Shown here one piece after another: positions 46,008-53,999 of a DNA stretch of 64,000 nucleotides. The translations under genes were made by a program, and so were the position numbers. The notes under the pieces are model-generated. The model saw nothing but the letters and a program-made list of their open reading frames with translations, was not told the DNA's origin and ran no database searches. This stretch comes from a virus, in IMG/VR virus record IMGVR_UViG_3300020190_000035, positions 1 to 64,000 of that record. The stretch is one strand, 5' to 3'. Numbering within the stretch: the first letter of the stretch is position 1; each line of letters starts with the position of its first letter.

Positions 46008-47614
46008 GCTTGTAGGTCTCCTATTGCGACCCAAGTATTTGTTGCTCGTTTAATCAACGTTGCAGATGACCATTGTGCTCTTAACTTGAGTCCCGGAGTA
46101 GCATTTATTGTTACACCAGCACCAGCAGTAATTGTAGTCTGCCCTGCACCAGTTTGAAGTATTATTATCTGAGATCCAATTGGGAATGCAACAGAAGAGT
46201 TTGGTGGAACAGTTAAGGTATTTGCAGCAGCATTTGATACTTCAACTAATTTATCTTTGTCGGTTAAAACAACAGTGTAGCTCGCAGCTTGGGTGTTAGT
46301 AACCAATGTGCTTGAGGGGAAGTCTATTACTGTTGTACCATTGCCAACTTGAATCTTTTTATTTGTAGAATCCCAAGACATTATTGCGTCTGTTGATGAT
46401 GAAGAAGTTGATAAGGTCAATGTTGGTGTTGTTATAGTGGGACTGGTTATTGATGGACTAGTTGCTAGAACAACAGAGCCAGAACCAGTTGTTCCATTGC
46501 TTAAAGCAGATGCTGCAATCTGCGACCCATTGATATGAACTGCGCCGACATCAATGGTTCCAAGTGTTCCTGAGAAAACTTCAGATGTATTTGTTGCATC
46601 TGGTATAAATGTAAACTTACCAGTTGAGTCGTCGTATCCAAAAAATCCGGCCTTCGCTGATGTTCCGTCGTGCCAGCGAAACTCGACACCACGGTCTTTG
46701 TTGTCATCCGACGCTGGAGCAGTATCACCACCAACCGTGATGATTGGGTCATCTACGGTAATCGTTGTTGAGTTAACAGTTGTTGTTGTCCCGTTAACTG
46801 TTAAGTCTCCGCTAACAGTGAGGATTCCGGCAACAGTGATGTTGCCTGTTGTATTTAATTGGGCAAACTGCACAGATGCGTCTGTAGCTACAGATTGGCC
46901 AATTGCAATTGAAGCACTAGAGCCCTCGCCTGGTGTGTGAGTAACGGTAACCCCAGTTCCAGCGGTTATATCAGAGATGTAATTTCCTGTCGTATCTGTT
47001 CCAAGGGCAACTGAGTTTGCAGCGATTGTTGCGGTGATTGACGCATTAGCCGAGCCATTGAACGAGGCGGAACCAGTGACATCGCCTGTCAACTCAATCG
47101 TTCTTGAGGTGGCAAGCGTGGTTGCGGTATCTGCATTGCCCGTCAAATTTCCAGTGACATTGCCCGTTACGTTACCCGTCAATGGTGCGTTGACACCTGC
47201 AAAAGTCACGGTAGAGTCAGTACCGACGGCCTGACCAATAGCAATTGTGGGTGTTGCGGCTTCCCCAGAGTTATTGCTCAGGGTTACACCAGTGCCAGCG
47301 ACAAGAGACTCAACATACGAGCCGACCGTATCCACGGAGAGATTGACGGCGTCGTTTACCCAGGCGGTGCCGTTCCAGCGCAAGAAGTCACCATTTGCAG
47401 CTGAAGTTATTGTAACGTCAGCGAGACCATTAAGATAAGCTCCACTTATATCTGCAGTTAGATATGAAAGAGAATTCCAGGCTGTTGTTCCATCTCCAAC
47501 TTTAAGTTTACCGGTATTTGTTTCATATCCGATTTCTCCTGCGTACAAAACTGGATTATTAGTTGACCAAGACGATGAAGTAGCCCTTTTAAACTGAATT
47601 CTTGCGCCAGACAT
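46004..47614 (-). CDS. Tail fibre/appendage protein A
   Basis: 536 residues. The N-terminal base domain (IQFKRATSSSW, then AGEIGYETNTGKLKVGDGTT) resembles the attachment module of Mtd-like receptor-binding proteins. Next come glycine/threonine-rich beta repeats (LTGNVTGNVTGNLTGNADTA, TIELTGDVTGSASFNGSANA) and a segment VDDPIITVGGDTAPASDD, ending in a beta-rich tip. A block of about 130 residues (about 110-245) is nearly the same as in fibre B (48412-50454). Its middle is richer in G and C than the flanks, suggesting exchange between fibre genes. Likely host-recognition fibre. Confidence 0.85.
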   Translation of the reverse strand: MSGARIQFKRATSSSWSTNNPVLYAGEIGYETNTGKLKVGDGTTAWNSLSYLTADISGAYLNGLADVTITSAANGDFLRWNGTAWVNDAVNLSVDTVGSYVESLVAGTGVTLSNNSGEAATPTIAIGQAVGTDSTVTFAGVNAPLTGNVTGNVTGNLTGNADTATTLATSRTIELTGDVTGSASFNGSANASITATIAANSVALGTDTTGNYISDITAGTGVTVTHTPGEGSSASIAIGQSVATDASVQFAQLNTTGNITVAGILTVSGDLTVNGTTTTVNSTTITVDDPIITVGGDTAPASDDNKDRGVEFRWHDGTSAKAGFFGYDDSTGKFTFIPDATNTSEVFSGTLGTIDVGAVHINGSQIAASALSNGTTGSGSVVLATSPSITSPTITTPTLTLSTSSSSTDAIMSWDSTNKKIQVGNGTTVIDFPSSTLVTNTQAASYTVVLTDKDKLVEVSNAAANTLTVPPNSSVAFPIGSQIIILQTGAGQTTITAGAGVTINATPGLKLRAQWSSATLIKRATNTWVAIGDLQA

Positions 47615-47859
47615 TAAACTTCTCCTCCATCATATGTAATTGAAATATGATTTGTTACTTCTGCTTCAAAAATATCAGGAAGAGCATTTCCGCCATCAAT
47701 ATTCAAAGATTGACCAGGTGAAAACTCTACAACGTTTCCTGATGAATCCTTGTAGAACATCTTACCATCAGCGTAATTAAGAGCTAATTCTCCGTGTTCA
47801 AGCGATGCTGGAATCTGAGAAGAAACTCCTGATCTTTTTATTTTTATAGTATTAGACAT
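47614..47859 (-). CDS. Orphan fibre-base domain protein
   Basis: 81 residues, essentially only the attachment module found at the N-termini of the two long fibres: IKIKRSGVSSQIP, then GELALNYADGKMFYKDSSGN. A short tail (NHISITYDGGEV) replaces the repeat shaft. It could occupy fibre sockets, act as an adaptor, or be a remnant of a fibre whose shaft was lost. The ATG start adjoins the fibre A start. Confidence 0.75.
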   Translation of the reverse strand: MSNTIKIKRSGVSSQIPASLEHGELALNYADGKMFYKDSSGNVVEFSPGQSLNIDGGNALPDIFEAEVTNHISITYDGGEV

Positions 47860-47870
47860 ACGTTAACCCT

Positions 47871-48356
47871 TTATTTAAAGCTTGGTGGGAAGTATGGTGG
47901 GAAGTATGGTGGGAAGAAAGGTGGGAAGTATGGTGGGAAGTATGGTGGGAAGTATGGTGGGAAGTATGGTGGGAAATAGGGTGGAAAGAAAGGTGGGAAG
48001 AAAGGTGGGAAGTATGGTGGGAAGAAAGGTGGGAAGAAAGGTGGGAAGAAAGGTGGGAAGAAAGGTGGGAAAAAGGGTGGGAAGAAAGGTGGGAAATATG
48101 GGCTATACTTAGTATAGGCAACTGGTTCTCTACGAGGATAAACAGTATTAGCAGAAGGGCTAGAAGAAATTATTTCATCTAATCTTGTCAATAAAGGCTG
48201 ACCAGCAGTTGGGTCATTTAATGCAGTATTTGTTACAGTTCCTTTAGTAAAATCTGCTGCTGTTAATTTGGGATCAGCAACAGGTGGTTTATCCCCAACA
48301 ATATTAGGGACATTATTTTTTCTTGTTCCAGACGCATTACCAATATTAAAAGCCAT
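47871..48356 (-). CDS. Aromatic/proline repeat protein, 18 x [F/Y]FPP
   Basis: 161 residues in two parts. Residues 1-86 are a polar, Asp/Thr/Pro-containing domain ([18 protein letters not shown], then [19 protein letters not shown]). Residues 87-158 are 18 uninterrupted tetrapeptides, FFPP or YFPP, followed by SFK. Such a tract should form an extended polyproline-II-like, aromatic and sticky rod. Position inside the fibre locus suggests a virion surface or adhesive component. Proline-proline and tyrosine content make it the obvious in-window substrate candidate for the hydroxylases 2 kb away. The gene has a good promoter of its own. Function unproven. Confidence 0.8.
   Translation of the reverse strand: MAFNIGNASGTRKNNVPNIVGDKPPVADPKLTAADFTKGTVTNTALNDPTAGQPLLTRLDEIISSSPSANTVYPRREPVAYTKYSPYFPPFFPPFFPPFFPPFFPPFFPPFFPPYFPPFFPPFFPPYFPPYFPPYFPPYFPPYFPPFFPPYFPPYFPPSFK
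47884..48099. repeat. 12-bp tandem repeat, 18 copies
   Basis: Exactly 18 head-to-tail 12-base units of GGTGGGAAG followed by TAT or AAA (plus strand), with three slightly variant units (ending AAATAG, AAAAAG and AAATAT). The last triplet decides Tyr or Phe in the encoded tetrapeptide. Near-identity of units with few silent changes points to recent expansion by slippage or unequal recombination, so copy number probably varies. The G-rich strand has repeated GGTGGG tracts. Confidence 0.95.
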
Positions 48357-48390
48357 AATTTAACCTATAATCTTTTTAAAAAAATTTAAA

Positions 48391-48431
48391 TGTATAATAT
48401 ATATTATACACCTAGAAGGTTCCGCCATCAA
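48391..48431 (-). promoter_or_regulatory. Promoter and palindrome ahead of the FPP-repeat gene
   Basis: On the minus strand, TTGATG (48426-48431, inside the 3' end of fibre B) and TATAAT (48403-48408) are 17 bases apart. The -10 is embedded in a perfect 20-base AT palindrome (48391-48410, arms TGTATAATAT). The palindrome may be an operator or part of a weak terminator for fibre B. The gap holds nothing else. Confidence 0.55.
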
Positions 48432-50454
48432 TTGTAAAACCAGCTAAAACACTACTGTTTCCATATAGGGCACCAGAGATTCCAACACCACCTGTGACGA
48501 CTAATGTTCCAGTTGTATATGAACTGGACGCAGTTGCGGCGGTGAACGTAACGGCACCATTTGCAGCTAATGAGGTAAAAGCACCTGTTCCTGGAGTTGT
48601 TGCGCCTATGCTAGAAGTATTAATTGTTTTATTACTAAGGTTTTCAGACCCAGCTAAAGTAGCTAAAGTTCCACTTGTTGGAAGGGTTAACGATGTTGTT
48701 GCGGTTGTGGTAAGAGTAGTATTATGAGCACCTGAGGTTTCAAGATTTCCACCAAGAGTAATTGTCTTAGAACCATTATTTACACCAGTGCCACCATAGG
48801 TTGGTCCAACAATTGTACCCTGCCAAACACCAGATGAAATTGTTCCAACAGATGTCAAGCTAGAAGCTGTAACCCCTGAACCAAGTGTTGAGCCACTAAG
48901 AACTGATGTTCCATTAATGGAAAATGCTTTTCCTGAAGCAAGATCTAGATGCTCTGAAGAAGTCCACGAGTCTGTTGCATCAACCCAGTTAAATGTTTTA
49001 TCAGTAGTTCCTTTAAGAGTAATACCGCCACCGTCAGCACCTGCATCAGTTGGAGACCCTGTAGAACCGAGCTCCAAGTTCTTATCATCAACTGTGACTG
49101 TTGTTGAGTTGACGGTTGTTGTAGTTCCATTTACCGTTAGGTTTCCAGTAATTGTTACGTTTCCGCCTGCAGCTACGTCATTAAACTGAACATTGCTATT
49201 TGTTGCCACTTCTTGACCAATTGCAATTGTTGCGTTTGACCCCTCTCCTGGAGTATGTGTAATGGTTACACCTGTTCCAGCAGTAAGGTCTGACATGTAG
49301 TTACCAGTAGTGTCTGTACCAAGAGCAACGCTGTTTGCCGCAATTGTTGCCGTAATTGATGCGTTTGCGGAGCCATTAAATGAAGCAGAACCAGTGACAT
49401 CACCAGTAAGTTCAATCGTTCGCGAGGTGGCGAGGGTCGTGGCGGTATCTGCGTTTCCAGTAACATTGCCCGTGATGTTTCCAGTAACGTTGCCCGTCAC
49501 GTTTCCTGTTAAGGGCGCCGTAACACTCGCAAAGGTTACGCTAGAGCCAGTACCAACTGCCTGACCTATAGCAATAGTTGGAGTTGCTCCTTCTCCTGAG
49601 TTATTACTGAGTGTTACTCCAGTTCCAGCAACTAGTGAAGATACATAATCACCAGTCGTATCAGTTCCAAGGGCAACTGAGTTTGCAGCGATTGTTGCTG
49701 TCAATGTTGCGTTGCCGAGGTTTGTAACAGTAGCACTACCGCTAAGGTCTCCCTCTAATGTTATTGTAAAGTCGGCAACATCAAAATCTAATGTATTATC
49801 AGTATCGTCGTAGCTTACGCTAATTCCAGATTCTGTGTTTGAAGATACCATTGCTCCAACAACATCTGCTACAGCCTCATTAAAGTCTGTAACTGCTGTA
49901 GATGCTATTGCAATATTTGTTGATGCGGCAGTTGTTAAACGACCCTGTGCATCAACAGTAAATGTTGCTACTGCCGTAGCTGAACCATATGAGGCTGCTG
50001 TTACTGCTGTATTATCAAGATTGATTGTAACTGTATCTGTTGCAGAAGCGACTGATGTAAGACCTGTACCGCCAGAAATGGTCAAAGTGTCTGTGCCAGA
50101 AGTTATCGTTTGGTTAGCGCCACTGTCTGCAGCTACCGTAAACGACGTTGCAACGGCTCCAACAGCAGTATCGACATATCCTTTTGTTACAGCGTGTGTG
50201 CTGGAACTGGGAGCCGGAACTATTACTGTCCCTGAAAATGTTTTATTACCAGAAATTGTCTGAGTGCCAGTTAGTGTTGCAAAAGCTCCGGGACCGGCTA
50301 TTGCAAGGACGGACGTTGCATCTCCGCCCGAGTCACCTTTGCCATAATAAAGTGTTTCATCAACCTCGTTAAATGCTAATTCAGCATTTTTTAAACCAGA
50401 CGGAGCGCCAGATGCTCCACTTGTTCTTCTTTTAATTCTAATTGTATTAGCCAT
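48412..50454 (-). CDS. Tail fibre/appendage protein B
   Basis: 680 residues. The N-terminal base domain (NTIRIKRRTSGASGAPSGLK, then NAELAFNEVDETLYYG) is shared with fibre A and the 81-residue protein. A long shaft of beta repeats follows (TGNVTGNVTGNITGNVTGNA, TIELTGDVTGSASFNGSANA, LVAGTGVTLSNNSGEGATPT), then a C-terminal segment GSENLSNKTINTSSIGATTP, NGAVTFTAATASSSYTTGTL typical of marine phage fibres. It is Thr/Ser/Gly/Asn-rich, with no collagen G-x-y pattern. Probably a receptor-binding or whisker fibre. Confidence 0.85.
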   Translation of the reverse strand: MANTIRIKRRTSGASGAPSGLKNAELAFNEVDETLYYGKGDSGGDATSVLAIAGPGAFATLTGTQTISGNKTFSGTVIVPAPSSSTHAVTKGYVDTAVGAVATSFTVAADSGANQTITSGTDTLTISGGTGLTSVASATDTVTINLDNTAVTAASYGSATAVATFTVDAQGRLTTAASTNIAIASTAVTDFNEAVADVVGAMVSSNTESGISVSYDDTDNTLDFDVADFTITLEGDLSGSATVTNLGNATLTATIAANSVALGTDTTGDYVSSLVAGTGVTLSNNSGEGATPTIAIGQAVGTGSSVTFASVTAPLTGNVTGNVTGNITGNVTGNADTATTLATSRTIELTGDVTGSASFNGSANASITATIAANSVALGTDTTGNYMSDLTAGTGVTITHTPGEGSNATIAIGQEVATNSNVQFNDVAAGGNVTITGNLTVNGTTTTVNSTTVTVDDKNLELGSTGSPTDAGADGGGITLKGTTDKTFNWVDATDSWTSSEHLDLASGKAFSINGTSVLSGSTLGSGVTASSLTSVGTISSGVWQGTIVGPTYGGTGVNNGSKTITLGGNLETSGAHNTTLTTTATTSLTLPTSGTLATLAGSENLSNKTINTSSIGATTPGTGAFTSLAANGAVTFTAATASSSYTTGTLVVTGGVGISGALYGNSSVLAGFTIDGGTF

Positions 50455-50793
50455 TTAAAAATTTCCTCCATCCGTAACTTCTTTTTCAGGCGCATTGACC
50501 CAAACAGCTCCGTTATATCTTAATATATCATTGTTCGCAACTGAACTGATAGTAACATCAGTTAAACCATTTAAAACTGATTGTGTAGTTATAGCTGATT
50601 CTGCTGCTATAATTCTATCTTTAACTGTTAAATGCGATCCAGCTGGACTAAGACCCAAAACTGTCTCAATAGCTTCTACTGCATCATTTAGGTCAGCATG
50701 CTGCTGATGATGTGGCACTGTAGCTGAGTTTAGTTTATCTGTTGAAGTTGGATTAACAAAATTATCCAATGTACCAGGATATAGCGTAGGCAT
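50455..50793 (-). CDS. Small fibre-associated protein
   Basis: 112 residues. The N-terminal part (MPTLYPGTLDNFVNP, then VPHHQQHADLNDAVEAIETV and LG) is a module common in phage fibre/appendage proteins. The C-terminal part (VLNGLTDVTISSVANNDILR, YNGAVWVN) matches a segment in fibre A (LNGLADVTITSAANGDFLRW, NGTAWVN). This reinforces exchange of blocks among the genes of this locus. The ATG has an AGGAGAACA ribosome site. Likely an appendage base or connector. Confidence 0.75.
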   Translation of the reverse strand: MPTLYPGTLDNFVNPTSTDKLNSATVPHHQQHADLNDAVEAIETVLGLSPAGSHLTVKDRIIAAESAITTQSVLNGLTDVTISSVANNDILRYNGAVWVNAPEKEVTDGGNF

Positions 50794-50801
50794 TGTTCTC
50801 C

Positions 50802-51215
50802 TTATAGGCTAAATATTTTATATTGGTCATTGTTCCAGTTAATTGTAACTGAAATAGTTTCTGCTGTAGCAGATATGGGCAAACCAGTGGCTGTATCAAT
50901 ATAAGCTATTAATCTAGATGTTGAGGCAACACCTGTATCTCTGTAAATAACTAGATATGCAAAACCAGAATTGCCATAATCTTCTATTGTTATATTATCT
51001 GCGTCAAAAATACCAAGAGAAGTTGATTTTTCAGTTAAAATACTTGAAGTTGCAGCAATAGCATCATTAGATATATCTGATAAAAATTGATCGGTATTTA
51101 AGTTAACAGAATAATTATTTTTTACTAAAGCAATTTTTATTGTATTATCAGTTAGATCCAATAAACCCTCAAGTAAAGCTTCTTTGGCTTTGGCATAAAG
51201 TGCATTGGCCATCAT
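50802..51215 (-). CDS. Conserved phage structural protein
   Basis: 137 residues of a widespread but uncharacterised virion type: an N-terminal helix (LYAKAKEALLEGLLDLTDN), TIKIALVKNNYSVNLN, FLSDISNDAIA, GFAYLVIYRDTG and a C-terminal TISVTINWNNDQYKIF strand. It usually lies among minor structural genes. The start is a double ATG overlapping the previous stop by four bases. Confidence 0.7.
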   Translation of the reverse strand: MMANALYAKAKEALLEGLLDLTDNTIKIALVKNNYSVNLNTDQFLSDISNDAIAATSSILTEKSTSLGIFDADNITIEDYGNSGFAYLVIYRDTGVASTSRLIAYIDTATGLPISATAETISVTINWNNDQYKIFSL

Positions 51216-51985
51216 GGGCCAACTTCTGAAGAAACAATTAACCTATACTTATAACCTGATTCAAAGTATTCTTTATTATCAGTATTATAAACTGGAGTAG
51301 CGTCATCGGATGGAAAATCTATGTATACATCAGCTTTCCATGAATGCATTGATATTTCTGTATCTACAGTTTCCCATCTACATGGTGTTTTCTGTATTTT
51401 CTTTTTTTGAGCCTTAAAATACTTTGAGGTCAAAAAGTTTGAAGCTGGGCGAGAGCTAAAGCTTATAGTAACTCTTCCGTTGTTTTCATCATTATAGATA
51501 TAAAAACTACCAGTTAAAGGATCTGTTGAAATTATGTAAAAATCTGGATTTTTTGCTAAAATCTGATAACCAGTCTCTATATCCACCCTAACTGATTTAT
51601 CTTCAACTAAAACCTCATTAAGAACAGTACCCTGAACCTCCTGGAGAATAGATGGTGTAGCGGAATTGGTCTGACTCGCAAAATTAATTTGTTCTTCTGG
51701 AATAGTTAAACCAGAAGAATCTACTAAATTAGCTACTTTTATAATATAATCTGAACCAGAAGATAGTACAACATTCCAATAAAGAGTTAAAGTTCTACTA
51801 ATCTGATTATAATCAGTTATTGTATTTATAGTTCTAAAAGCAGAACTAATTTCAACTGGTGTAGCAGCATCAGTAAATAATTTAAAGTTAGCGTTTACTA
51901 AAGAAGCTATTTTTATTGTTCTACCAAATTTAATATTAACTGTATTAACAGTTACGGTAGCGTTGTCTATTAAATACAAGCTCAC
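51212..51985 (-). CDS. Ig-like minor structural protein
   Basis: 257 residues, beta-rich. Segments ATVTVNTVNIKFGRTIKIAS, RTLTLYWNVVLSSGSDYIIK, VRVDIETGYQILAKNPDFY and YRLIVSSEVGP look like bacterial Ig-like or fibronectin-type strands. The start is GTG (51985), supported by GGAG eight bases upstream and no better ATG. It is the first gene after the capsid terminator, so it is likely transcribed by readthrough or a weak promoter in the 133-base gap. Probable virion surface protein. Confidence 0.7.
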   Translation of the reverse strand: MSLYLIDNATVTVNTVNIKFGRTIKIASLVNANFKLFTDAATPVEISSAFRTINTITDYNQISRTLTLYWNVVLSSGSDYIIKVANLVDSSGLTIPEEQINFASQTNSATPSILQEVQGTVLNEVLVEDKSVRVDIETGYQILAKNPDFYIISTDPLTGSFYIYNDENNGRVTISFSSRPASNFLTSKYFKAQKKKIQKTPCRWETVDTEISMHSWKADVYIDFPSDDATPVYNTDNKEYFESGYKYRLIVSSEVGP

Positions 51986-52027
51986 TCAGTACACTCCATT
52001 AATAAAACCTAATTTAATAGTAACAAA

Positions 52028-52080
52028 CCAAAACAAATAAAAGCATAGGGGGTAGCAGATTTCTCTACTACCCCCTAGCT
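52028..52080 (-). terminator. Strong intrinsic terminator after major capsid gene
   Basis: On the transcript, AGGGGGTAGTAGA-GAAA-TCTGCTACCCCCT forms a 13-pair stem (one G-U) closed by a GNRA tetraloop, directly followed by TTTTATTTG. Arms lie at 52047-52059 and 52064-52076. It ends the capsid transcript and so isolates its very high expression from downstream minor genes. Confidence 0.85.
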
Positions 52081-52118
52081 ATAGGGTTAAATCGCAACTA
52101 TAACAACCCTAAGGTCTA

Positions 52119-53177
52119 TCAGGTTGCCTCGTTGGTAACCATGATTTCGTAGTTACGGCTTAGTCTGACATTCTTGGCTACAGTAATACCTTCACCATCA
52201 CCTAGCATTACGATGTCATAGCGCTCCTTCATCTTCAACGAACGAAGATCGCGGCTTGGATCATCGAATTGGTCGGTGCTCATGTCGTCCTTAACCAGTA
52301 GTGTACCTACCTCGTTACGGTCAATCAGGAACAAATCTGACTTAGCTGCATTTGCACCACTCTTAGCGGTAAAGCTTACGAATGGCGAAACAAGGACGTT
52401 TAATCCCATTGGGGCTGTTGCATTAAGAGCGCCCTGAGCTGACTGAGGACGGTAACCCCAACTTGTGCCAACAGCAGAAGCTGCACCGCCGGCGTGGAAG
52501 ATGGAATCCTTAAGGAATACCGACCACATTAGGGGGTGAAGAATAAAGTCTGTTGGTACATGATTTTCAGCCATCAGAACAGCAGCCATATCTACAATGT
52601 TATCCCAGGTAATTGTCTTATTGGCAACGCCGTTAATGTCAAAACCTGTTGTATCATCATATGAACCACTATCATTGTCAAAAACGATAGTAGCTGCGTC
52701 CTTAAAGCGACTAAGTGCTATTTGCTCTTTCAAGCGAGCCATGGCACGACCGGCTGCACGAACATGTAGACCGACAATGTCCCAAAGTGAATCGGCAATT
52801 ACCTCTTCTGTAAAGGCGAGCTTAACGCCTTTCTTTGAAACCTTACCTTCTACCTGCTTTGCAAAAGCGAGTGCTTGCTCTGGATACTCTTGTCCTTCTG
52901 GGATCTCTGCTGCTTGGATTGCATTGACTGCTGGGAACTCCAAAGAGCGCCCCTTGCCGAGGCGAACTGTAGAAAGAAGAGGCGTAACCAGCAATTGTGG
53001 CTCAGCTGCTTCTCTTAGCGTACGAGAGAGAACTTTGGGGAAAAGAGCTGCTGCGTCTGGTGAAGCAAAAGCCTCCTTAATGGTTACTCTATTGTCTGCA
53101 TCGATATACCCGTCCTCAGTCATTGCAGTCTCCCAAGCTGGGAGACCACAGAGGAGCTCTTGGATTGTCTTACTCAT
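52119..53177 (-). CDS. Major capsid protein
   Basis: 352 residues with HK97-like plan: an N-arm helix, then LRTLREAAEPQLLVTPLLST-type start (LSRTLREAAEPQLLVTPLLS), E-loop region EFPAVNAIQAAEIPEGQEYP, spine helix ADSLWDIVGLHVRAAGRAMA, and A-domain (PTDFILHPLMWSVFLKDS, MGLNVLVSPFV, ERYDIVMLGDGEGITV). Codons are visibly more G/C-ending than in neighbours, as expected of the most expressed gene. A strong AGGAGG site precedes the ATG, overlapping a small AGGAATATTCCT palindrome. Followed by a GAAA-loop terminator. Confidence 0.88.
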   Translation of the reverse strand: MSKTIQELLCGLPAWETAMTEDGYIDADNRVTIKEAFASPDAAALFPKVLSRTLREAAEPQLLVTPLLSTVRLGKGRSLEFPAVNAIQAAEIPEGQEYPEQALAFAKQVEGKVSKKGVKLAFTEEVIADSLWDIVGLHVRAAGRAMARLKEQIALSRFKDAATIVFDNDSGSYDDTTGFDINGVANKTITWDNIVDMAAVLMAENHVPTDFILHPLMWSVFLKDSIFHAGGAASAVGTSWGYRPQSAQGALNATAPMGLNVLVSPFVSFTAKSGANAAKSDLFLIDRNEVGTLLVKDDMSTDQFDDPSRDLRSLKMKERYDIVMLGDGEGITVAKNVRLSRNYEIMVTNEAT

Positions 53178-53210
53178 CTTAGGAATATTCCTCCTGTGTT
53201 ATTGTTTTGA

Positions 53211-53981
53211 TTAGAGTGTCAAATTGACGCGGAAAGCACCAGTGACATTATATACATCTAGGTTGGCACGGATACCGAGCTTGCCCTTATGGCTTCCGCT
53301 ACGAGTAAGTTCGTATACGGTTTTTAGTGCACCTGGATCTGATGGGAGCTGCATGTAGCTAAGGAGGCCATCATCGAAGTTTGTAGCAAACTTCTCAACC
53401 TCAATAACCTTACCGACCTGTAGGTAGGCGTATACAGCTGAACTGTTATAAAAATCAGCTGCAGCTGCAGCCACTGGACGTCCCATAAAATCAGAACGGA
53501 TTAGTGACCCAACTGTTACATCGTCATTGATACCAGCAACCATGGGGTACTCTACATAACCATGGGTGATAAAGCCAGCACCTTGTGATGTGCCCTTATC
53601 AAATGGCCTATAGAGATCATATTGTGCGCAACCGATAGGAATTGAACGAGCCGGAACTGTGACTGTGTCACTTGAACCAGTTGTTGATGTTGGTGTAGCA
53701 CCGTCTAGTGGATTCCAGCTTGGCATTACATCACCATAGCTCTTGCTAGATGATGTACCATTCGCTGGTACCACACGGGCATCACCGTTGCTATCGGCAA
53801 CCACGGAAAGAATGGTACCCTTAGGAATAACAATCTCGAAACGATCATCTTCGCTATCTAGATACCATGTTGGCAAACCAGGGTGGGGAAGCAGGTATGC
53901 ACTGGGGGCTATGCCCTCAGAAACAACAAACCGGCCAGCGCCTGTCTTGCTATGAACCTTACGGAACTTTGCTAAACTCAT
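53211..53981 (-). CDS. Capsid-associated (decoration-like) protein
   Basis: 256 residues between the protease-scaffold and the capsid gene, with the same high-expression codon style. It is beta-rich (FEIVIPKGTILSVVADSNGD, DTVTVPARSIPIGCAQYDLY, YAYLQVGKVIEVEKF) with no enzyme motif. It has an AAGGAGATAG ribosome site. In many phages a gene here encodes a decoration, stabilising or pre-capsid partner protein made in near-equal amounts to the capsid protein. That role is inferred. Confidence 0.7.
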   Translation of the reverse strand: MSLAKFRKVHSKTGAGRFVVSEGIAPSAYLLPHPGLPTWYLDSEDDRFEIVIPKGTILSVVADSNGDARVVPANGTSSSKSYGDVMPSWNPLDGATPTSTTGSSDTVTVPARSIPIGCAQYDLYRPFDKGTSQGAGFITHGYVEYPMVAGINDDVTVGSLIRSDFMGRPVAAAAADFYNSSAVYAYLQVGKVIEVEKFATNFDDGLLSYMQLPSDPGALKTVYELTRSGSHKGKLGIRANLDVYNVTGAFRVNLTL

Positions 53982-53999
53982 TTTCTATCTCCTTAATTA

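Noticed and set aside
46554-47438. Several rightward frames opposite fibre A
   Set aside because: Their valine/alanine/threonine-rich sequence simply mirrors the repeat codons of the fibre on the other strand; no ribosome sites.
47884-48099. CRISPR array
   Set aside because: Units are 12 bases, directly adjacent and without spacers, and lie inside a coding frame.
47882-48112. Rightward reading frame of VGS/VGRK repeats across the 12-bp array
   Set aside because: It is the antisense of the FPP array. A 12-base unit without stops is open in several frames, and there is no ribosome site or promoter on this strand.
47852-48121. Leftward His/Ser/Thr repeat frame (HTSH/LSSH) in the same array
   Set aside because: Alternative frame of the same repeat. 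The FPP frame has the ATG with upstream promoter and a non-repetitive N-terminal domain.
46004-50454. Diversity-generating retroelement suggested by Mtd-like fibre base domains
   Set aside because: No reverse transcriptase and no template/variable repeat pair with adenine-specific differences were seen; the similarity is limited to the N-terminal base module.
46004-50454. Collagen-like fibres as hydroxylase substrates
   Set aside because: The shafts are TGNV/TGD-type beta repeats with almost no Pro and no G-x-y triplet periodicity.
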